Positions 1 through 7,492 of a DNA stretch of 64,000 nt are shown in pieces. Within the stretch, counting starts at the first letter, position 1. Each line of letters begins with the position of its first letter. The stretch spans positions 21,698-85,697 of the forward strand of contig CAYLLT010000007.1 of the NCBI GenBank assembly GCA_964384465.1. The letters are read 5' to 3'. Under the pieces are notes generated by a model. The model was not told where the DNA came from. It saw only the letters and a list, made by a program, of their open reading frames with translations, and made no database searches. This DNA is from CAYLLT01 sp964384465. Its GTDB lineage: Bacteria; Planctomycetota; Phycisphaerae; UBA1845; PWPN01. A program made the translations under genes and the position numbers.

Positions 1-110
1 GCAGTGGGTCCGCTTGAGATCTCTTGCCTTACCCACTGCTTGAGAGGCTTGAGAGCAGTGGCACGTTTACAATTCGCGAGCGGCCGATGCGGGCGGTAAT
101 ATGGTCGGCC

Positions 111-1355
111 ATGTTGATCGTCTTCGAGGACGCAGATTATCGGAATCTTCTGCCACTGACGTACTGGCGGACGGCCTTCGAGCTGCGGACGGGCTACGGC
201 AGCCTGTTCGAGCACATCCAGCGAGCGCTCCCCAACCAGCAGCTTTCTCTCTACTGTCGATCAAACCTATCGGCCATCGCGGCGGAGCGTTTTCGTCTGC
301 CGGTCAACGTGCGGCCGGACGCGGACACCGCTCTGCTGATTAACGGTCGCCTGCTCCTGACCGCATCCTTCCAGGCCGGCCCGGCCCCCGCTGTGCAATG
401 GCACCAGGAGTCGCCGGTCGTGATCCACGCGGACCGTGCCCTGCTGGATCGGCTCACGCCCGAAGTCCTGCTGGATCGGTCGTTGACCCGCCAGGCGCTC
501 GCGGGCGTGCCCGATCACAACTTCATCGTCTCCCCACGCCTGATGGGCTATCCGTGGGACCTGGTGCACGCCAATGCGGAGATGCTCGGTTTCGGCTGGA
601 AGCAGGCGGGCGAGCCGGCCGAGCTGGCGGGCCGGATCTGCGACGGCGTGCACATGCTCAACCGATCGGCCATCCACGTCGGCAAGGGCAGCACGATCAA
701 GCCCGGCGTCGTCCTCGATGCCGAGCACGGCCCGATCTTCATCGGCAACGATGTCTCCATCTCGCCGAACGTGAGCATTGAGGGGCCGTGCTTCATCGGA
801 GACGGCACGCTGATCCAGCCGGGCGCCGCCCTGCGCGACGCGATGAGCATAGGGCGGCGCTGCAAGGTCGGCGGCGAACTGGAATCCTCCATCATTCACG
901 GCTATTCAAACAAGCAGCACGACGGCTTCCTCGGACATGCTTATGTAGCCGAATGGGTCAATCTGGCGGCGGACACGGTCAACTCGGACCTGAAGAATAC
1001 CTACGGCACCATCCGCGCGCTCATCAACGGCGTCGAGGTGGATACCGGCCAGATCTTCGTCGGCCTGACCATCGGGGACCACAGCAAAACCGGCATCGGG
1101 CAGATGTTCCCGACCGGAGCGGTGGTGGGGTTCGGTTGCAATGTCGCCACCTGCGAGTTCGCCCCACGGTTTGTCCCGTCGTTCACCTGGCTGACCGGCG
1201 AAGGAACATCCCGGTACGACGTCGAACGATGCCTGGATGTCGGTAAGCGGGTGATGGCCCGCCGGCAGGTGAGGATGACGGCGGCTGAAGAAGCGCTGTT
1301 CCATTCGCTGCCTGAGCAGGCTGCTCGGATGGAGGCCGCGAATCCGCCGACGTAA
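111..1355 (+). CDS. GlmU-like sugar nucleotidyltransferase / left-handed beta-helix acyltransferase
   Basis: A 414-residue protein. The start is taken at the ATG at 111 because the family begins with a short strand followed by 'RNLLPLTYWRT', seen at residues 10-20; the frame is open back to a TTG at 24, but that adds an unconserved leader. The N-terminal third resembles the divergent nucleotidyltransferase domain (NTP_transf_4 type) found in Planctomycetes and Bacteroidetes. From about residue 186 the I/V-G-x-x-x-x-I/V hexapeptide pattern of a left-handed beta-helix begins (SAIHVGKGSTIKPG, FIGNDVSISPNVSI, FIGDGTLIQPGAAL). By family it would activate or acetylate a hexosamine-1-phosphate for cell-surface glycan synthesis. 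The exact substrate cannot be read from the sequence. Confidence 0.85.
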   Translation: MLIVFEDADYRNLLPLTYWRTAFELRTGYGSLFEHIQRALPNQQLSLYCRSNLSAIAAERFRLPVNVRPDADTALLINGRLLLTASFQAGPAPAVQWHQESPVVIHADRALLDRLTPEVLLDRSLTRQALAGVPDHNFIVSPRLMGYPWDLVHANAEMLGFGWKQAGEPAELAGRICDGVHMLNRSAIHVGKGSTIKPGVVLDAEHGPIFIGNDVSISPNVSIEGPCFIGDGTLIQPGAALRDAMSIGRRCKVGGELESSIIHGYSNKQHDGFLGHAYVAEWVNLAADTVNSDLKNTYGTIRALINGVEVDTGQIFVGLTIGDHSKTGIGQMFPTGAVVGFGCNVATCEFAPRFVPSFTWLTGEGTSRYDVERCLDVGKRVMARRQVRMTAAEEALFHSLPEQAARMEAANPPT

Positions 1356-1467
1356 TCACCGATCCCGCTCAGAACGCGGGCGAACCCACCGCATGCCCTG
1401 ACCGTAACTCAAATTGACGGGCGCGTTCCCGCCTCACGAAATCCGTTCGCGGAGGTTGTATTTGGGC

Positions 1468-1496
1468 TTGACAGTGTGGGGCATCGCGTCTATACT
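1468..1496 (+). promoter_or_regulatory. sigma70-type promoter for the DksA/TraR-like gene
   Basis: TTGACA at 1468-1473 and TATACT at 1491-1496 are separated by 17 bases, a near-consensus vegetative promoter. Transcription would start near 1503, giving a leader of about 60 bases before the GTG at 1562. Confidence 0.7.
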
Positions 1497-1561
1497 TGCG
1501 AGACTTTGGTGAATTGTTTCCCTTTGGCCCATAAGAGCTTACGCGCACATGGGCGCATCAG

Positions 1562-2245
1562 GTGACGGAAGTGGCAAAGCGAAAACCGGCGAACAAACCG
1601 ACGCCAAAGAAAGCAGCGGCAAAACCCGCGCGGACCAAGTCGTCCGTGCGTCCCAAGTCGGCTAAGGTCTCCGACGCCGCCGTATCCACCCCAACGGCGA
1701 AGACTGTCAAATCGCCGGTCAAGGCCAAGACTGTTTCCAGGATCAGCGCGAAACCGGTCGTAGCTGTGCCGGCGCCGCCCGCGGCCAAACCTGCCCAGTT
1801 CGCTTCCGCCAGGCGACCCGGTAAAAACGGGCAGAAGGATGTGGACAAGCCAATCAGAAAAACAACGCTCAGCCCGGCCGATCTGGATGAGTTTCGCGAG
1901 CTGCTCATGGCCAAGCGTCACGAGTTGGTCGGCGACATGAACCATCTCCAGAACGAAGCCCTGCGCCAGGGCAGCTCCGGCGAAAGCAGCGGCATCTCGT
2001 CCATGCCCATCCACATGGCTGATCTGGGCAGCGACACGTGGGAGCAGGAACTCACCCTCGGCCTCATCGAGAACGAACGCGGCCTGCTTCGCGAGATCGA
2101 CGACGCCCTGGGGCGGATCGAGGATAAGACCTACGGCATTTGCTTGGCCACCAACCGACCCATCAACAAACCGCGCTTGCGGGCCAAGCCCTGGGCCAAA
2201 TACTGTATCGAATACGAGCGGAAGCGCGAGTTGGGGTTGGTGTGA
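1562..2245 (+). CDS. DksA/TraR-like protein with basic N-terminal tail and degenerate zinc finger
   Basis: 227 residues from GTG 1562; GTG 1571 is an equally possible start. Residues 1 to about 95 are a Lys/Ala/Pro-rich, low-complexity basic tail. The C-terminal half is a coiled-coil plus zinc-finger region of the DksA/TraR family (LSPADLDEFRELL, ENERGLLREIDDALGRI, YGICLATNRPI, PWAKYCIEY). Family members bind RNA polymerase through the secondary channel and tune rRNA, stress or stringent transcription. In canonical DksA the finger is CxxC...CxxC; here only the first Cys of each pair is kept (C-L-A-T and C-I-E-Y), so classical four-cysteine zinc binding is not possible. It is followed 40 bases later by lspA, probably co-transcribed. 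Confidence 0.8.
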   Translation: MTEVAKRKPANKPTPKKAAAKPARTKSSVRPKSAKVSDAAVSTPTAKTVKSPVKAKTVSRISAKPVVAVPAPPAAKPAQFASARRPGKNGQKDVDKPIRKTTLSPADLDEFRELLMAKRHELVGDMNHLQNEALRQGSSGESSGISSMPIHMADLGSDTWEQELTLGLIENERGLLREIDDALGRIEDKTYGICLATNRPINKPRLRAKPWAKYCIEYERKRELGLV

Positions 2246-2285
2246 TCTCACCGGTCCTGCAAACCATCACGGCACAATCAGCGAA

Positions 2286-3041
2286 ATGACTGACTCGATG
2301 ACCACCTCTGAAGCGGATTCGGAAGTGGGTTCCGACGATTCGGCGGCCGGTGCGGCCGAGGGGTCGGCCCGCTGGGATATGGCTTCACATCTGAGATTGT
2401 GGCCGGTCGCGGCTCTCGGCCTGGCGGTGGACCTCTGGACGAAGGACTGGGCTTTCTCCGCGCTCGATTCAGATCCGAATCGCGGCCGGGTCATCATTCC
2501 CCACCTGATGTCATTTCATCGCTCGCTGAATACGGGGGCGCTGTTCGGCCTCGGCAAAGGGCTTACGCCGGTTTTTATCATCGCATCGTTGCTGGCTTTG
2601 GGATTCGTCATCTTCCTGTTCGCCCACAGTGCGCGCGATCGGCGAAGCCTGCACGTCGGGCTGGGGCTAGTTTTGGCCGGGGCGCTGGGCAACCTGTACG
2701 ACCGCGCCTTTTCGATTGCCGACGTGGTGACCTATACGCGCGGCGGCGTGACCTCCGTCGCGGAAGGCAAGATCGTGCGGGAGAACGAACGCGAAATCAT
2801 CCTGGGCACCTGGCCCGATGGAACCCACGAACACCCGATCCTCCGCCAGTGGCAGCCGGTGGTCCAGCAGAAAGGCGTCGTGCGCGACTTCATCCGCATG
2901 GAACCGCGGATCACGATCGGGAAGCACACCATCGACATCTGGCCGTGGGTGTTCAATGTCGCCGACGTGCTCCTGGTCGTGGGCGTCGGCCTGTTGATGC
3001 TGAACTTCTGGCATGAACGCCGGGGCGAAGCGAAGGCGTAA
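2286..3041 (+). CDS. lspA: lipoprotein signal peptidase (signal peptidase II) with a large periplasmic insert
   Basis: 251 residues. LspA is an inner-membrane aspartyl peptidase that cleaves the signal peptide of diacylated prolipoproteins. The conserved blocks are present in order: DLWTKDWAF, NTGALFGLG, GALGNLYDR (first catalytic Asp), VRDFI and FNVADV (second catalytic Asp). The stretch between GNLYDR and FNVAD is about 85 residues, where compact LspA proteins have roughly 20, and carries a charged, soluble insert. A Ser/Ala/Asp-rich, roughly 30-residue tail precedes the first membrane helix. The likely substrate encoded nearby is the DUF547 lipoprotein at 36853. Confidence 0.92.
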   Translation: MTDSMTTSEADSEVGSDDSAAGAAEGSARWDMASHLRLWPVAALGLAVDLWTKDWAFSALDSDPNRGRVIIPHLMSFHRSLNTGALFGLGKGLTPVFIIASLLALGFVIFLFAHSARDRRSLHVGLGLVLAGALGNLYDRAFSIADVVTYTRGGVTSVAEGKIVRENEREIILGTWPDGTHEHPILRQWQPVVQQKGVVRDFIRMEPRITIGKHTIDIWPWVFNVADVLLVVGVGLLMLNFWHERRGEAKA

Positions 3042-3089
3042 GACATCGCACCGGCCGCGCCTCCCTGATATCACGACATCACCTCCTTG

Positions 3090-3500
3090 ATGTACAATTC
3101 ACGAATGTTCACGGAGACGGTGGCTGGGGCACTTAACCGCTCATTCGGGGTCGGCTACCTCATCATCGCGTTCGGGTTGATGGGAGCCGTCCCGCTGGGA
3201 CTGCTCGGACTGTTCATCATCGGGCTCCGAAGGAGCCACGGGCCTCGTTTTGGGCTCTTCCTTGGGATCACCGTTGCCGTCTGGGGCAGCCTCTGTTGGG
3301 TGGTCGTCCCCTACTGCGGCGGCTATCCGAATGTGCCGGGCATGATGATCGGTGCGGCCTTTTTCGGCGTAGGCGGCCTGGGGCAGGAGATCTGCGTCCA
3401 CGTCACCAACCTGACCCTGTGGCCGTTTCTCGGGTGGTTGTTGTTTCGCGGTTCGTCGAGGGAGGGTGGGACATTCTCCGCCGAGCAGCACCGCGCGTAA
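3090..3500 (+). CDS. small membrane protein of unknown function
   Basis: About 136 residues from ATG 3090 (ATG 3105 is an alternative). Three hydrophobic stretches are visible (residues about 20-46, 51-72 and 80-100), followed by a shorter hydrophobic segment and a polar C-terminus, so it is an integral membrane protein. I recognise no family. It lies 48 bases after lspA on the same strand and may be the last gene of that transcription unit. Confidence 0.6.
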   Translation: MYNSRMFTETVAGALNRSFGVGYLIIAFGLMGAVPLGLLGLFIIGLRRSHGPRFGLFLGITVAVWGSLCWVVVPYCGGYPNVPGMMIGAAFFGVGGLGQEICVHVTNLTLWPFLGWLLFRGSSREGGTFSAEQHRA

Positions 3501-3528
3501 CCAGTCGCTGATTAACCATTTTTACGAT

Positions 3529-3546
3529 GTATTAAACTTTTAATAC
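3529..3546. promoter_or_regulatory. AT-rich 18-bp palindrome upstream of ribD
   Basis: GTATTAAA-CT-TTTAATAC is an interrupted perfect inverted repeat in an unusually AT-rich patch about 65 bases before the ribD start. It could be an operator or part of a weak terminator for the preceding gene; there is no T-run typical of a strong intrinsic terminator. Function is inferred only from position. Confidence 0.35.
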
Positions 3547-3609
3547 TTTCCAAACCCTCCATAAGTATCTCCTCTTGTACCGTGCGTGCGGTCGCTTCAT
3601 ACTCCTGTC

Positions 3610-4761
3610 ATGGCCGCATCCTTTTCTCCTGCCGACGAGCGATTCATGCAGCGGGCGCTGCTCCTGGCGGCCCGCGGGCAGGGCCGCGTCGAGCCGAACC
3701 CGATGGTCGGATGCGTGATCGTGGGCGACGGGAAGGTCATCGGCGAGGGCTATCACCACCGCTACGGCGGCCCGCACGCGGAAACCGAAGCGCTGCGGGC
3801 GGTCGGGCGGGCCGGGCCGCGCGGCGCGACCGCCTACGTCACGCTCGAACCGTGCTGCCATTTCGGCAAGACGCCGCCCTGTACCGATGCGCTGATCGCC
3901 GCGGGCATCCGGCGGGTCGTGGCGGCCATGCACGACCCGTTCCGCAAGGTACGCGGCCGCGGCGTGCGGAAGCTGGAACGGGCGGGCATCGAAGTCCGAT
4001 TGGGCCTGTGCGCAGCGCAGGCCATGCGGCTCAACGCCCCATACCTCAAGCTACAGAAGACCGGCCGGCCCTGGGTAATCCTCAAGTGGGCGCAGAGCCT
4101 CGACGGCAAGATCGCCACCCGCACCGGCGATTCGAAATGGATCAGCGGCGAGGAATCCCGCCGGTGGACGCATCGGCTCCGCGGGCGGGTCGATGCCATT
4201 GTGGTCGGGGTCGGCACGGTCATCGCTGATGATCCGGAACTGACCTGCCGACACATGCGGCCCAAGCGCATCGCCAGTCGCCTGGTCCTCGACCCGCACC
4301 TGCGGACGCCGCTGGCCGCACGGGTCGTTCAAACCGCAAAAAAGGTCCCCACCGTCATCGTCACCGATCGGCGCGGCGTCAGCTCATCCCGCGCCCGCGC
4401 GCTCGAGAAGAGCGGCGTCGAGTTGCTGGGCGTGCGGCGAACCCGCGGCGGCTTCGATCTGGGGAATCTGCTTCAGCGGCTCGGCGTGCGCGGCATGAGC
4501 AACGTACTGGTCGAGGGCGGCGGCCGAACGCTGGGTATGTTCTTCGACGCGGAACTGGCCGACGAAACCGTGATTTTCGTCGCACGCAAGCTGATCGGCG
4601 GGCGTAACGCCACGTCGGCGCTCTCCGGCGAGGGACCGGCTTTCATCCGGCGGTTGAGAACGCCCTTGTGGACGAGGATCACGCCCTGCGGCGAGGACGA
4701 TGTGTACGAACTCGGCTGGAACGGCCCCGTCGCCGGTCGCCGCCTGCTGCATTCTTCCTGA
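3610..4761 (+). CDS. ribD: bifunctional riboflavin deaminase/reductase RibD
   Basis: 383 residues from ATG 3610; the open frame begins at GTG 3586, but MAASFSPADERFM aligns with the usual N-terminus. The N-terminal cytidine-deaminase-like domain (about 1-145) has the catalytic HAE motif near residue 56 (GGPHAETEAL) and the zinc ligands in PCCHFGKTPPC. The C-terminal reductase domain (about 150-383) has WVILKWAQSLDGKIA, WISGEESR, GVGTVIADDP and a NVLVEGGGRTLG motif. It performs deamination and then NADPH reduction of the pyrimidine intermediate of riboflavin synthesis. Other rib genes are not in the window. Length is normal for the family. Confidence 0.95.
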   Translation: MAASFSPADERFMQRALLLAARGQGRVEPNPMVGCVIVGDGKVIGEGYHHRYGGPHAETEALRAVGRAGPRGATAYVTLEPCCHFGKTPPCTDALIAAGIRRVVAAMHDPFRKVRGRGVRKLERAGIEVRLGLCAAQAMRLNAPYLKLQKTGRPWVILKWAQSLDGKIATRTGDSKWISGEESRRWTHRLRGRVDAIVVGVGTVIADDPELTCRHMRPKRIASRLVLDPHLRTPLAARVVQTAKKVPTVIVTDRRGVSSSRARALEKSGVELLGVRRTRGGFDLGNLLQRLGVRGMSNVLVEGGGRTLGMFFDAELADETVIFVARKLIGGRNATSALSGEGPAFIRRLRTPLWTRITPCGEDDVYELGWNGPVAGRRLLHSS

Positions 4762-4849
4762 ACCCGCTTCTCGCAATTGCCCGATACATTCCAGCGGAGT
4801 GCAGCCGCACGTTGAACCGCGCGCTGCCGGCATCCGCCTGGAAGCTTCA

Positions 4850-7492
4850 ATGGCCACGACCGGCGTATCCGTCGAGCAATTCCGATCACAGCTTCTGAGC
4901 ATGGCCCAGGCTCCGGACCCTTATCCATTCCTGACGATCGTCGAGGAATATCTGGCGGTCGTACCGCTGGATGAACAAATGCGGGCACTGGCCGTCGGCG
5001 CGCTCATTCAGAAGGGCTTGTATCGCGTAGCCATCGAGCTGGCCGCCGCCTGTCCGAGTCAAAGTGTACAGGCCAACGAGCTTCGGACGGCCACACAGCG
5101 ATTGTCGCAACTGCCGTCGGATCAAGTTGACTGGTCCACTTGCGACGCGCGGTTTGCAGCGAATCTGGCGGCGCTGCGGGAGTCGTCGCCGGCCGGCGTA
5201 CCGCGACCGCAAGAGCAGCTTTCATCGGTGTGGGCGCAAACGGCCGCCGACCTCAAGCTGCACCGCACGAATGACGGCAACCACCTGGTCCGCTGCCGCC
5301 GGTCCGACGGGCGATGGATCTGGGTGCCGGCGGCGCTCGATTTCGCGAATCAAACGGAAGTTCTGGCCGATTCCGAGCGCTGGAAGGGCACGCTGCCGGC
5401 GCCGGTTCTGGTCGAAGGCGTCGGAATGGGCTGGTTCATCTCGCGACTGCACGCCGCCAGTACGCACACGTTCCTGAGTTACAGCCCGGCGATTTTTATC
5501 GTCGAGCGCAACTTGAGGGCGCTGGCGGTCGCGCTGCGGCTGCACGATTGGACGGCGTTGCTGCACGACGAGCGGGTCTTTCTGTTCGCCGGCGAATCAG
5601 CGTGGCAGCAGTGGGCGGCGCTGATGCGGCAAAACGATTACCTGCCGCTGCCCGCGCAGGTCACCCTGTTGCAGCACTGGCTGGGATCGCCGGCATCGCC
5701 GGGCGAACAGGTTCTGGCCAGCGTTACGGCTCATCGGCAGGAGTTGTTCGAACGGGAGCAGCGGCGGGCGGGCGTAATCTATTCGGGCCGCGATCTCGAA
5801 TTCTGGTCGCAGCGGTTTGCGGGAGAAAAAGGGGTCAGGTACATTTTGCCGGAACGGCCCGAAGGGTGCTTCGCACAAAATGTACCTGACCCCTTTTTCT
5901 CCCCGCTGCGCGTACTGGGCATCACCAGCCGGTTCACGACGTTCCTCCAGCACTCGACGCGCGATGTGCTCGCGGCTTTCGAGCGGGCCGGCATGTTGAC
6001 GCGGCTGCTGATCGAACAGCACGATTACGATGGCATCCCGCGGCACGCGTTCATGGCTGCCATTGCGGATTTTCGACCCGATCTCATCCTCGTGATCGAT
6101 CATCACCGGCACGAGTATCCCGCACGAATCCTTCCGAACATCCCCTTCGTGTGCTGGATTCAGGATCAGTTGCAGAACCTTTTCAGCGCGGAAGCCGGCA
6201 GGCAGTTGCAGCCGATGGATTTCACCATCGGTTTCGGCCGGACCGAATGCGTGCTCCAGCATGGCTATCCGGCCGAGCGGTTCATGCCCTGCAAGCTGGC
6301 GATCAATCCTGAGAAGTTTATGCCGCGGGGCGTTCATCCGAGCCGCGACCGTAAGGGAGCGGATTCTCGAAGTGAGCGGGAACCGCTTCCTTACGGGCGC
6401 GGCTCTGTTGGGAACTGCTCGACCTTCCGCTGTGATGTGGCCTATGTGAGTCATCAATCGGAAACGCCGGCAGCGCTGCATGCACGGGTGCGGGCGCAAT
6501 TCAAAGACGAGCTGATGCGCCGCCTGATTGATGCGTTCTATGAAGAGACGCGGCCGTTAATGGCGAGCGGCCGGTTTAATGCGGGTTATGACCTGTACCG
6601 CCTGTTGAGCGACGTTGAGAACAATATCGGCATCGCGTGCCACGGCCCGCAGGCCCGCGAGCAGATGATGAACCTGTTCGTCCGGCCGATAGCCGATCGC
6701 ACGCTGCGACACACGATGCTGCGTTGGGCAGCGGACTGGGTCGATGCGACCGATCGAAAATTGCACCTGTATGGGCGGGGCTGGGAGCAGCATCCGCGCT
6801 TGGCCGCTTACGCGCGGGGCCCGGCCGAACACGGCGGGCAACTCGGCGAGATCGCCCGGCAGGCCGTCATCAACCTACACGGGGGCATCAACCCCGCGCT
6901 GCATCAGCGGGTGCTGGAGACCGTCGCGGCCGGCGGCTTCATCCTGGCCCGCTACTGCCCGTTCGATTTCTACAAACCGGCGATCGACCTGCTCAGAACG
7001 TATATCCGCGAGCGGGGAATCCGCAGTCCGACGCGGATTCCGCTGGAGGATTTGCCGCCGGAGTATGTCGCCGCACGGCATCGAACCGCATCGGTGACCA
7101 ATCGGCCGGTGGGCCAGTTTTTGGAAATCACGCCGGAGCTTCTTCTGGAGAACGAAGCCGCAGCGGACCAGGACCGCAGATATGAATACGCGAGCCTCGC
7201 GTTCCCGCAATTCGAGCGAATTACGTTCGACAGCGCCGAGCAGTTCGTCGAACGCGCCGAATACTTCCTCGCCCACGCTCACGAGCGGCAAAACATCGTG
7301 TCAGGAATGGGAAAAGCCATCCGCGAAATGTTTACCTATGATGCGCTCGTATCACGCCTGCTGTCATTTCTGACCGACCGGCTGGAGCGCATGGCGGCCG
7401 GCGACCCCGCTCATCTTCAAACCGGGCGGCTCGTGCTCGATATGAGCGAGTGTCATCAGCCAGCCGGCCAGGTTTCGACTCACATCGCCTGA
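4850..7492 (+). CDS. large CgeB-type glycosyltransferase carrying two in-frame palindromic inserts
   Basis: 880 residues from ATG 4850 (the open frame extends to 4700, but a GGAAG-like site precedes 4850). Residues 1 to about 110 are helical and TPR-like. The C-terminal half looks like a family-1 (CgeB/DUF3880-type) glycosyltransferase: FRPDLILVIDHHRHEYP, IPFVCWIQDQLQNLF, a YGRGWEQHP turn and the donor-site-like stretch NLHGGINPALHQRVLETVAAGG. It probably builds a surface glycan together with the facing operon. Two palindromic repeats lie inside the frame, at residues about 324-351 and 497-518. The 3' end overlaps the 3' end of the minus-strand gene ending at 7364 by 129 bp. Confidence 0.75.
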   Translation: MATTGVSVEQFRSQLLSMAQAPDPYPFLTIVEEYLAVVPLDEQMRALAVGALIQKGLYRVAIELAAACPSQSVQANELRTATQRLSQLPSDQVDWSTCDARFAANLAALRESSPAGVPRPQEQLSSVWAQTAADLKLHRTNDGNHLVRCRRSDGRWIWVPAALDFANQTEVLADSERWKGTLPAPVLVEGVGMGWFISRLHAASTHTFLSYSPAIFIVERNLRALAVALRLHDWTALLHDERVFLFAGESAWQQWAALMRQNDYLPLPAQVTLLQHWLGSPASPGEQVLASVTAHRQELFEREQRRAGVIYSGRDLEFWSQRFAGEKGVRYILPERPEGCFAQNVPDPFFSPLRVLGITSRFTTFLQHSTRDVLAAFERAGMLTRLLIEQHDYDGIPRHAFMAAIADFRPDLILVIDHHRHEYPARILPNIPFVCWIQDQLQNLFSAEAGRQLQPMDFTIGFGRTECVLQHGYPAERFMPCKLAINPEKFMPRGVHPSRDRKGADSRSEREPLPYGRGSVGNCSTFRCDVAYVSHQSETPAALHARVRAQFKDELMRRLIDAFYEETRPLMASGRFNAGYDLYRLLSDVENNIGIACHGPQAREQMMNLFVRPIADRTLRHTMLRWAADWVDATDRKLHLYGRGWEQHPRLAAYARGPAEHGGQLGEIARQAVINLHGGINPALHQRVLETVAAGGFILARYCPFDFYKPAIDLLRTYIRERGIRSPTRIPLEDLPPEYVAARHRTASVTNRPVGQFLEITPELLLENEAAADQDRRYEYASLAFPQFERITFDSAEQFVERAEYFLAHAHERQNIVSGMGKAIREMFTYDALVSRLLSFLTDRLERMAAGDPAHLQTGRLVLDMSECHQPAGQVSTHIA
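5821..5903. repeat. perfect inverted repeat (GGGGTCAGGTACATTTT family) inside a coding region
   Basis: Arms 5821-5847 and 5877-5903 are 27-bp perfect reverse complements around a 29-bp centre. The core is AAAAAGGGGTCAGGTACATT. It sits in frame in the glycosyltransferase and adds about 28 residues (GEKGVRYILP...VPDPFFSP). It resembles the REP-type palindromes mobilised by single-strand (Y1/RAYT) transposases; no such transposase gene is in this window. Confidence 0.9.
6341..6404. repeat. inverted repeat, AGCCGCGACCGTAAGGGAGC family, inside a coding region
   Basis: The 22-bp arms 6341-6362 and 6383-6404 match at 20 of 22 positions. It encodes the tell-tale peptide SRDRKGAD...LPYGRGS within the glycosyltransferase. 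The same family recurs at 11482 and 35122. Confidence 0.9.

Noticed and set aside
1366..1381. CCCGC-TCAGAAC-GCGGG stem after the first gene
   Set aside because: Only 5 bp and no T-run; too weak to call a terminator.
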